Shown here one piece after another: positions 34,234 through 41,502 of a DNA stretch of 59,885 nt. A program made the position numbers and the translations under genes. This DNA is from Desulfobacterium sp. GTDB taxonomy: Bacteria > Desulfobacterota > Desulfobacteria > Desulfobacterales > Desulfobacteraceae. The stretch's first letter is position 1. Every line of letters starts with the position of its first letter. The DNA lies in the NCBI GenBank assembly GCA_016342325.1, contig JAEINR010000025.1:1-59885 (forward strand), read 5' to 3'. The notes beneath the pieces are model-generated. The model saw only the letters and a program-made list of their open reading frames with translations. It was not told the origin of the DNA and did no database searches.

Positions 34234-34926
34234 ATGAAGGTGATTGGACTCCTAGGCGGTATGAGCTGGGAAAGTACCGCATTGTATTATCGATGGATCA
34301 ATGAAGAGGTCAAAAAAAGACTGGGCGCTCTGCATTCGGCACGGATCGCCATGGTGAGTGTGGATTTTCATGAAATTGAAATGCTCCAGCGTGCCGGCCA
34401 ATGGGACCGTGCCGGAGAGGTACTGGCCCAAGCCGCGCAACAGGTGGAGGCCGCAGGCGCAGATTTTCTTTTGATCTGTACCAATACCATGCACAAAGTC
34501 GCCCCCCAGATTGAAAATAGTATTTCAATTCCCCTGTTGCATCTTGCAGATGCAACAGCAGCGCATGTGAAGCAAAACAACATTAAAACCGTCGGTTTAC
34601 TGGGCACCCGGTTTACCATGGAGCAGGCGTTTTATAAAGACCGGTTAATTGAGCGCCATGGACTGAATGTGATTGTTCCGTGTGAAAAAGACCGACAGCG
34701 TGTCCACAAGATTATCTTTGAAGAACTCTGCCTTGGCATCGTGAAAGAAGCGTCAAGGCGTGAATACTTGAGAATCATGGCTCAAATGCAGGAACAAGGG
34801 GCGGAAGGCATTATTGAAGGATGCACGGAGATTGTCATGCTGGTCCAGCAGACCCATACGAATACCCCATTATTCGATACGACGGAGATCCATGCCAAAC
34901 AAGCGGTTACCCTGGCGCTCAACTAA
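34234..34926 (+). CDS. Asp/Glu racemase family protein, RacX/YgeA-like amino acid racemase
   Basis: 230 residues with GLLGGMSWESTALYYRWINE at the start, the first active-site block CTNTMH (Cys about 83) and the second EGCTEI (Cys about 193). The GGMSWEST form is typical of the YgeA/RacX broad-specificity racemases rather than strict aspartate racemase. It is the first of three genes reading away from the MocR regulator, followed by a PLP lyase and an amidohydrolase. Confidence 0.9.
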   Translation: MKVIGLLGGMSWESTALYYRWINEEVKKRLGALHSARIAMVSVDFHEIEMLQRAGQWDRAGEVLAQAAQQVEAAGADFLLICTNTMHKVAPQIENSISIPLLHLADATAAHVKQNNIKTVGLLGTRFTMEQAFYKDRLIERHGLNVIVPCEKDRQRVHKIIFEELCLGIVKEASRREYLRIMAQMQEQGAEGIIEGCTEIVMLVQQTHTNTPLFDTTEIHAKQAVTLALN

Positions 34927-34993
34927 ATTTGCCAGGACACAAGCAGGTGCGGAAGAATGCTGATTTTTAAATTTACATACAACAAAGGTAAAG

Positions 34994-35992
34994 ATGATGG
35001 ACACGATAAAGGATTTTCCGATTTCAATTGCTGAGGTGATCAGAGCACGCAAGCCTGTATATGAACACATGCAACCGACGCCCCTGATACAATATGATGG
35101 CCTGTCGGCAATACTCGGGGTCCATGCCCATGTAAAACACGAAAATCACAATCCCACAGGAAGCTTTAAGATTCGCGGCGGCATTAATCTGATGTCCCAC
35201 CTGAAGGCGAACGGTATAAAGGGCGTAATTACTTTTTCCACGGGAAATCATGGCATCTCAATTGCCAGTGCCGCCTCATGGTTTGGTATGAAAGCCGTTG
35301 TGGTTGTCCCGGAAAACAACAATCCGTCAAAAAACAGAATCATACGACAAGCCGGGGCTGAGCTGATTGAAGCAGGCAGCACGTTTGAAGAGGCATCAAA
35401 AGTGGTTGAGTCCCTGTGTAAAACCAGAGGGCTGTACTATGTTCACCCGGCAGAGGAACCCCACCTGATAAATGGTGTCGGCACCGAATTTTTAGAGGTG
35501 ATGGAAGACCTTCCCGATGTTGATGCGGTTATCGTACCCGTTGGCGCCGGCAGTGAGGCCGCTGCTGCCGCTGTCACACTCAAGGCCGTTAAACCGGAGA
35601 TCGAAATTTATGCCGTGCAGGCGGAAAAGTCTCCGGCCGCATATCATTCCTGGAAAGAGGGAAGATTATTAACAGCACCCAATACAACCTTTGCAGGGGG
35701 CTTCGCAACCGGGGCGGCCTATGAAACCCCCTTCGGTATTTATAAAGCGCATTTAACAGATTTTATACGTCTCTCAGAAGATGAACTTTATGAAGGAATC
35801 GCTTTGGCCGGCTTCTACACACGCAACCTGGTTGAAGGGGCCGGCGGTTCAACCATTATGGCGGCAATAAAGTTGAAAGATCAACTGCAAGGAAAAAGAG
35901 TGGTATTGCAATTCAGCGGGTGCAACGCCTCTCCGGAGGAGATAAGATTTGCGTATCAACTTCCATCGTTTTCAAATGGATATGCAGCTTGA
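34994..35992 (+). CDS. Threonine dehydratase-like PLP ammonia-lyase
   Basis: 332 residues, fold-type II PLP enzyme of the serine/threonine dehydratase group. PLP lysine in TGSFKIRGG (about residue 57), STGNHGISIASAA, VPVGAGSEAAAAA glycine loop, and C-terminal EGAGGSTIMAAI. It lacks the C-terminal ACT regulatory domain of biosynthetic threonine deaminase. The family deaminates hydroxy-amino acids to keto acids, or acts on related substrates such as in ectoine degradation (EutB). Preceded by a racemase gene, so it may use one enantiomer supplied by it. Substrate not determined. Confidence 0.87.
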   Translation: MMDTIKDFPISIAEVIRARKPVYEHMQPTPLIQYDGLSAILGVHAHVKHENHNPTGSFKIRGGINLMSHLKANGIKGVITFSTGNHGISIASAASWFGMKAVVVVPENNNPSKNRIIRQAGAELIEAGSTFEEASKVVESLCKTRGLYYVHPAEEPHLINGVGTEFLEVMEDLPDVDAVIVPVGAGSEAAAAAVTLKAVKPEIEIYAVQAEKSPAAYHSWKEGRLLTAPNTTFAGGFATGAAYETPFGIYKAHLTDFIRLSEDELYEGIALAGFYTRNLVEGAGGSTIMAAIKLKDQLQGKRVVLQFSGCNASPEEIRFAYQLPSFSNGYAA

Positions 35993-36101
35993 AAAGGCAG
36001 TCTTGATCCGCTTGCTGACAATCAGATGAATTACAACGTCCGGCACATATGGTATATTATTTTCAAGGTCCGTTCATCAAAACAAACCAACGGAGAAGAC
36101 C

Positions 36102-36686
36102 ATGGAAAATAATATAGCAAAATCAAAAAAGATAGCGGTACTTGTTATCGATATGCAGCGGGATTTCATTGACAAGGGAGCTCCCATCGAATGTCCGGGA
36201 GGTAGAGACATCATCGTTCCTATCCAGCGGTTATTGGCCGTTGCCCGCCAAAGAAATTTACCGGTGATTTACACCCAGGAAGCCCATCGGTCCCAGGGTG
36301 TGGATTTCGGCCGTGAACTTGACGGAGAAGAACCCGTACACTGCGTGGAAGGAACGCCCGGTATTGAAATCGTACCAGACCTGGCCAGGCAGCAGGGGGA
36401 TTTTTTAATTGTGAAAAGACGGTATAGCGCCTTTTTCGCGACAGATCTCGATCTGTTGCTCCGGGGTCTGAATATTGACACGTTAGTGCTTAGCGGGGTC
36501 GCAACCGACGTGTGTGTGAGAGCCACCGCCCAGGATGCCCAACAGTTGAATTACAAAGTCATCGTACCTGATGAATGCGTAGCCGGAACCTCTGTTGAGC
36601 AACACGGCGCCGCCCTTAAAAATATTTCCTATATCCTTGGCAAGGTATTGCCCCTGGATGAGATTATATCCATGCTTAAAAAATAA
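36102..36686 (+). CDS. Isochorismatase-family cysteine amidohydrolase
   Basis: 194 residues with the full catalytic triad: Asp in VIDMQRDFID (about 18), Lys in VKRRYSAFFATDLD (about 105) and Cys in GVATDVCVRATAQDA (about 140). The nucleophile pattern TDVCVRATA is that of amidases such as nicotinamidase, N-carbamoyl amino-acid or ureidoacrylate hydrolases rather than isochorismate lyase. With the racemase and lyase upstream it may remove an N-carbamoyl or amide group from an amino-acid substrate. Confidence 0.88.
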   Translation: MENNIAKSKKIAVLVIDMQRDFIDKGAPIECPGGRDIIVPIQRLLAVARQRNLPVIYTQEAHRSQGVDFGRELDGEEPVHCVEGTPGIEIVPDLARQQGDFLIVKRRYSAFFATDLDLLLRGLNIDTLVLSGVATDVCVRATAQDAQQLNYKVIVPDECVAGTSVEQHGAALKNISYILGKVLPLDEIISMLKK

Positions 36687-36777
36687 TTCCAAACACGGCA
36701 AGATCCACCCCGCCTGGATGGGCTTCTATCTATTCGCTTATGAACAGATCCGGTTTCTTTTCTAATAGGTGCTTTGG

Positions 36778-36799
36778 TATCAATTCAAGTGCAAACATC
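36778..36799 (+). repeat. 22-bp direct repeat, right copy
   Basis: TATCAATTCAAGTGCAAACA plus TC, 20 of 22 positions identical with 30941-30962. It lies between the amidohydrolase gene and the TetR promoter. Confidence 0.6.
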
Positions 36800-36853
36800 C
36801 CTAAAATGTCGATGTCCCATGATTTCCGGAAACCGTGCATAATAAAAATTGCC

Positions 36854-36901
36854 TTGACATAAATAGAACACCGTTCTATTTAATTAACCTAACAGTGTTA
36901 G
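36854..36901 (+). promoter_or_regulatory. Promoter with embedded TetR-type operator for the tetR-GRE operon
   Basis: TTGACA (36854-36859), 17 bp, TATTTA (36877-36882): a near-consensus sigma-70 promoter. A palindrome with 10-bp arms TAAATAGAAC / GTTCTATTTA and spacer ACC (36860-36882) fills the space between -35 and -10. A second palindrome CTAACA-G-TGTTAG (36889-36901) sits around the start site. This is what an autorepressed TetR-family promoter looks like; AAGGAT and the tetR start follow. Confidence 0.82.
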
Positions 36902-36923
36902 ATTAATATTAAGGATGGTTAAC

Positions 36924-37559
36924 ATGTCAAGAAAGTCGCGGTCCCCGGAGGTTATTGAAAAAGTTAAAAACGATATCATTGAAGCGGCGCTGGAATTGAT
37001 GCTTGATGTTGGCTTTAACAATATGAGCATGAGAAAACTTGCTGAAAAAGTCAACATGACAGCAACCAATCTCTACTATTATTATTCAAATAAAGACGAA
37101 ATTTATCTTTCCCTTCAGATAAAAGGATTTAGACTTTTGCACGGAATTTTACAGGATATTTGCGATGGGGATACTGATTCCCATGAAATCCTGAAAAAAA
37201 TGATCCGGGCATATCTTGAATTCGGTTTTACCAACCCTGACTATTATCGAATCATGTTGAACAGTGATACCCCCAGGTACAACGAATACAAGGGAACTGA
37301 AGTAGAGGCCGTGGCATTTATTGATAAGCAGATAGCCCTTGATATGGGGGAGCTTGTAGCAAAAGTCATTTCCGATATTGCAAAAACAAATCCGTCGGTT
37401 CACGTGGCGGATGCTGATTTCAGGGCAAAACAAATGTGGGTAACCCTCCATGGGATTGTGGTTTTAAACAACCGGAATATTTTACAGGAAGCAGATGAAA
37501 ATCCTGACAAACTTATCGAAAGAATGTGTGAGGATTTACTGGCTCCGTTTTCAAACTGA
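36924..37559 (+). CDS. TetR/AcrR family regulator of the GRE operon
   Basis: 211 residues from ATG at 36924, chosen for AAGGAT eight bases upstream. N-terminal TetR helix-turn-helix: IIEAALELMLDVGFNNMSMRKLAEKVNMTATNLYYYYSNKDEIYL. The C-terminal ligand domain (about 65-205) is not assignable to a subfamily. It lies 48 bp before the first GRE gene and behind a palindromic operator, so it probably represses itself and the GRE genes until a small, perhaps hydrophobic, substrate binds. Confidence 0.92.
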   Translation: MSRKSRSPEVIEKVKNDIIEAALELMLDVGFNNMSMRKLAEKVNMTATNLYYYYSNKDEIYLSLQIKGFRLLHGILQDICDGDTDSHEILKKMIRAYLEFGFTNPDYYRIMLNSDTPRYNEYKGTEVEAVAFIDKQIALDMGELVAKVISDIAKTNPSVHVADADFRAKQMWVTLHGIVVLNNRNILQEADENPDKLIERMCEDLLAPFSN

Positions 37560-37607
37560 CAGTAATCATTAGTGGGTAACATACACAAAAAAAGGAATGT
37601 TACGGTC

Positions 37608-40574
37608 ATGAACATAAACTATATGAACTTGCTGACCCACTGGGCGCTGGGTTTAATGGCGGCCCAGTTTAATTATCGCCCGTCCTTGAAACCATATTTG
37701 AAAAGCAAGGATGGCTGGATAAATTTTTCAATCGGAATTACCACAGAAACCGGCAGTGTTTCCCAGGCGATCATTTTCCATAACGGCAAGGTTCGAACAA
37801 CGTCGAAAATCCCCTCGAATGTTGATTCCATAATGAAGTTTGCCGACAATGATGTATTGGTGAGCATGGCTAAAGGTACGCCCAATGATATCTTCAATCT
37901 GATACTAAAGAACAGGCTTATCGCCCAAGGGAACCTGAATTCCTTACAGGCCTTCAATTTTTATGTTTCTCTTTTAATGGAAAAATCCCATCAAAAAAAG
38001 CTTGAAAAAGCCTGGGCCCAGGAAATCAAAGAGCGAAAAGCCGATGCCGTGGCGATAAGCCCGGCGGTTTACAAAGCCTTTATCGAAAGAAAGAACTACC
38101 GGATGAAAGGAGAACAAGGCGCTGATCCGGGAGTTAAATACCTGGACGATCCCTTTCTTTCAAAATATAAAATCGAAGATTTTCCAAGATTACAGGTATT
38201 CCTTGATAGTCATTTTGAGACAAAACCGGAAATTTGTCCTGAAAGACCCCAAATCCTGACCAGATGGTTCAGAGAAAACGGCTTTGAAGAAAAGAAAACC
38301 GGGGAGGCATGGTTCCCGGAATCAAGGCAGGCATTGGCGTTTAAGTATCTGATGGAAAACAGAAAACCGATCATCCGCAAAAATGATCTTATGGCCGGAA
38401 CAACAACGTCAAAGGCGACAGGGGTGACCTGTTTTCCCGATGGTCAGGCGCATATGTTCTGGGGCGAGTTGAATTCAGTCAACAACAGGGTTTTAAATCC
38501 ATATACCTGTTCTAAAGAAACCGCTGATATTCTCCATAATGACGTTCTGCCGTTCTGGATAAACAGAACGTTCAGGGAATATATAAGAACAAAATACGAT
38601 TATCCGATGTGCCAGCAGATAGATGAACGGTTTGTCGCCTATTTTGTCTGGAAATCCGTTGGCATTTCCCACACCATCCCCAATTTTAAAAGACTGCTTG
38701 AAAAGGGAACACTGGGTATTATCGATGATATTCAAAACCAGCTGAACCATGACATTGATACGCGACAAAAACAGTCCCTGGAAGCCATGGAGATCTGCCT
38801 GGAAGGGATTAATGGATATGCCGCGAATCTTCAAAAAGAAGCCAACGAACTTGCACAAAAAGAAACAGACAACAAAAGGAAAAAAGAGCTTGCGCATTTG
38901 GGAAAAATTTGCAGCCGGGTGCCTTCCAAGCCTGCCAGGACCCTGGATGAAGCATTAAATTCCATCTGGATCGTCTGGACGGCCATTCATATGGAAAATT
39001 CCAATACGGGAACGTCCCTTGGAAGGCTTGACCAATGGCTCCAGCCGTATTTTGAAAGTGATATGGCAAAACTTGAGACGGATGAAGAACGCAAGACGTA
39101 CATAAAATATGCCATTGAATTGACCGGTTGCTTTTATATGCGCCTCACGGACCATGTTCCGCTGTTGCCGGATGTGGCCAATTTTCTTTTCGGGGGGGCG
39201 TCCTCCACCCAGGCCGTAACAGTAGGCGGCATTACCCCTGGAGGAGAAGATGCGGTTAACGACATGACCTATATTCTCCTTAAGGTTACCGAACTGCTGG
39301 CCGTAAGGGATGTCAACCTCAATGCCCGGTTCCATAGTGATAAAAACAGCGACAATTACTTAAAAAGGCTATGCGAAGTCAATATCATCACCGCTGCAAC
39401 ACCGATCATGCAGGGGGACAAAGCCGTCATTCAGTCGTTGTCCCAGCACGATTATCCTGAAGAAGCAATAAATGACTGGGCCGCCACCGGATGTGTCGAG
39501 CCCACGCTCCAGGGACAAAACTTCAGCCATACCGCTTCCATTTTACTCAACATGGTGGCGTCCATGGAATTAGCCCTTAATAATGGGTTTCATCCCCTCA
39601 TGAACTGGTCGCCCGGCCCTGAAACCGGACGCATAGAAGATGGCGATTTTAAAACCTTTGAAGATTTCTTTACGGCATGGAAGATCCAGCAGGAATTCAT
39701 TATCGGACAGGCCGTTGAGCTGAACAATCTTCTTGGGGAAGCCCATCAGCAGATTCGTCCGACCCCACTGCTATCCAGCCTTATTGACGGCGCCATTGAA
39801 AGCGGAAAAGATGTTCTCCATGGCGGGGCACGGTACAATAGTTCAGGAACGTCGAATATCGGGATTTCCGATGTAACCGATTCGTTACTGGTAATAAAAA
39901 AGCTTGTTTTTGATGAAGAAAAAATACGGTTTCAGGATCTTAAAAAAGCCATTGATACAAACTTTGAAGACGCCCCCGGACTCCATGCAATGGTAAAGAC
40001 CAAGGTGCCGCTGTTTGGTTCCGGGGATAAAGACGCCATTAAAATGGCAAACCGTGTGGCAAAGGTTGTCCACGATTGCTATATGACCCATAAAAACTAT
40101 CGTGGGGGACGATATGCCGCAGGCTTCTGGTCCATGTCCCAGCACGTTGCCTATGGCTCCTTATCCGGCACCCTTCCTTCCGGCCGGTTGGCAGGCAAGC
40201 CCTTTACCCCGGGCCTGACACCAACGCCCCATGCGACAAAGAATTTCCTGAATAACATTTCAGATGTTGCAGCGCTGAACCCAGAGTATATGGATAACAA
40301 TATAGCCTTTAATGTAAAAATCACCCCCGCTGCAAACGAGTCCCGGGAAAAGAATGTGGATACCATGTTTTTCTATGTAAAATCCTATTTTGAGCAAGGC
40401 GGAATGCAGATGCAGTTTAATGTTGTCACCTCTGAGATGTTAAAAGATGCGGTTGCAAATCCGGAAAACCATCGAAATCTGATGGTTCGCATTTCGGGAT
40501 ATAACGCATACTTTGTAACCCTGAACCGGGAAATTCAACAAGAGTTAATAGAAAGGGCGGAATACGGTTTATGA
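37608..40574 (+). CDS. Glycyl radical enzyme 1 with N-terminal SCP2-like domain
   Basis: 988 residues from ATG 37608, chosen because MNINYMNLLTHWAL then aligns with the starts of the two paralogues; a GTG frame extends to 37572. Residues ~25-130 form an SCP2-like carrier domain (DGWINFSIGI, QAIIFHNGKVR, DVLVSMAKGTPNDIFNLIL, QGNLNSLQAFNFYVSLL). The rest is a PFL-type barrel: active-site Cys629 with Glu631 in TGCVEPTLQG and radical Gly964 in VRISGYNAYF, 25 residues from the end. CxE with Pro matches eliminating or decarboxylating GREs (diol dehydratase, CutC and decarboxylase types), not PFL. Usual GREs have ~800-900 residues. Reaction unknown. Confidence 0.9.
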   Translation: MNINYMNLLTHWALGLMAAQFNYRPSLKPYLKSKDGWINFSIGITTETGSVSQAIIFHNGKVRTTSKIPSNVDSIMKFADNDVLVSMAKGTPNDIFNLILKNRLIAQGNLNSLQAFNFYVSLLMEKSHQKKLEKAWAQEIKERKADAVAISPAVYKAFIERKNYRMKGEQGADPGVKYLDDPFLSKYKIEDFPRLQVFLDSHFETKPEICPERPQILTRWFRENGFEEKKTGEAWFPESRQALAFKYLMENRKPIIRKNDLMAGTTTSKATGVTCFPDGQAHMFWGELNSVNNRVLNPYTCSKETADILHNDVLPFWINRTFREYIRTKYDYPMCQQIDERFVAYFVWKSVGISHTIPNFKRLLEKGTLGIIDDIQNQLNHDIDTRQKQSLEAMEICLEGINGYAANLQKEANELAQKETDNKRKKELAHLGKICSRVPSKPARTLDEALNSIWIVWTAIHMENSNTGTSLGRLDQWLQPYFESDMAKLETDEERKTYIKYAIELTGCFYMRLTDHVPLLPDVANFLFGGASSTQAVTVGGITPGGEDAVNDMTYILLKVTELLAVRDVNLNARFHSDKNSDNYLKRLCEVNIITAATPIMQGDKAVIQSLSQHDYPEEAINDWAATGCVEPTLQGQNFSHTASILLNMVASMELALNNGFHPLMNWSPGPETGRIEDGDFKTFEDFFTAWKIQQEFIIGQAVELNNLLGEAHQQIRPTPLLSSLIDGAIESGKDVLHGGARYNSSGTSNIGISDVTDSLLVIKKLVFDEEKIRFQDLKKAIDTNFEDAPGLHAMVKTKVPLFGSGDKDAIKMANRVAKVVHDCYMTHKNYRGGRYAAGFWSMSQHVAYGSLSGTLPSGRLAGKPFTPGLTPTPHATKNFLNNISDVAALNPEYMDNNIAFNVKITPAANESREKNVDTMFFYVKSYFEQGGMQMQFNVVTSEMLKDAVANPENHRNLMVRISGYNAYFVTLNREIQQELIERAEYGL

Positions 40575-41491
40575 AAAAGACATTAATCCTGGAGCTAAAA
40601 GGAAATTCCCTGGACGATGGTCCGGGAATCCGATCGGTTGTATTTTTCAAGGGATGTCCCCTTTCCTGTATCTGGTGCCATAACCCGGAAAGTAAAAAAA
40701 CCGGTGTTGAAATTTCATTTGAACCCAATGAATGCGTCGGCTGCAACACCTGCCTTGGGACGTGCACAAAAAACGCCCTGTCAAAGGAGAATCCGTTTTT
40801 CATTGACCGGACATTGTGCAACCTGTGTTTTGAGTGTGTGACAAATTGCCCGTCCAATGCCTTGGAGCGGGTGGGCCATGAAATGAACGTCCCTGAAATT
40901 GTTGAAACCGTACTCAAGGACAAACCCTTTTTTGATACGTCAAAGGGCGGGGTGACCTTTTCCGGCGGAGAGCCGACCCTGGACATGGATTTTCTGGGGA
41001 AAACGGCAAAAGCCCTGAAAGAAAACGGGGTGCATGTTCTCATTGAAACCTGTGGTCAGTTTAATTACGAAAAATTTAATGAACTTGTGTATCCCCATGT
41101 GGATTTAATCTATTTTGATATCAAGATCATGGACAGCAGTCATCATAAAAAGTACTGCGGACTTCCCAATAAAACAATCCTTGAAAATTTCAGAACCCTT
41201 TACCGAAGATACCTGGACGGAGGTACGGAAGTTCTGCCAAGAACGCCTTTAATACCGGACATTACCGATACAAAGGAAAATCTTCTGGCCATTGTTTCCC
41301 TTTACAAAGAAGAACAGGTAAAGAAAACCCAATTGATGGCATACCATCCCCTGTGGCGGGATAAAAACCTTAAATTGGGCATATCCCTCCCTTCAACCAG
41401 TGAAGGCAAGATGGGAGAATGGATGGCCACGGAAAGGACCAAAGCGTGTGAGAAGATATTTACGGATGCGGGTATTGCTTTGGAACCATAG
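40571..41491 (+). CDS. Glycyl radical enzyme activating enzyme (radical SAM)
   Basis: 306 residues. Start: SLDDGPGIRSVVFFKGCPLSCIWCHNPES with the CxxxCxxC SAM cluster; then two ferredoxin-type clusters (CVGCNTCLGTCTKNA and CNLCFECVTNCPSNA), as in activases of non-PFL GREs; then TFSGGEPTLD and VLIETCGQ. It abstracts hydrogen from the GRE glycine to make the radical. ATGA overlaps the stop of GRE 1, so it is coupled to it. It is the only activase here and presumably serves all three GREs, whose RISG(Y/F)NAYF loops are almost the same. Confidence 0.96.
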   Translation: MKKTLILELKGNSLDDGPGIRSVVFFKGCPLSCIWCHNPESKKTGVEISFEPNECVGCNTCLGTCTKNALSKENPFFIDRTLCNLCFECVTNCPSNALERVGHEMNVPEIVETVLKDKPFFDTSKGGVTFSGGEPTLDMDFLGKTAKALKENGVHVLIETCGQFNYEKFNELVYPHVDLIYFDIKIMDSSHHKKYCGLPNKTILENFRTLYRRYLDGGTEVLPRTPLIPDITDTKENLLAIVSLYKEEQVKKTQLMAYHPLWRDKNLKLGISLPSTSEGKMGEWMATERTKACEKIFTDAGIALEP

Positions 41492-41502
41492 AGGAGAGAA
41501 CA

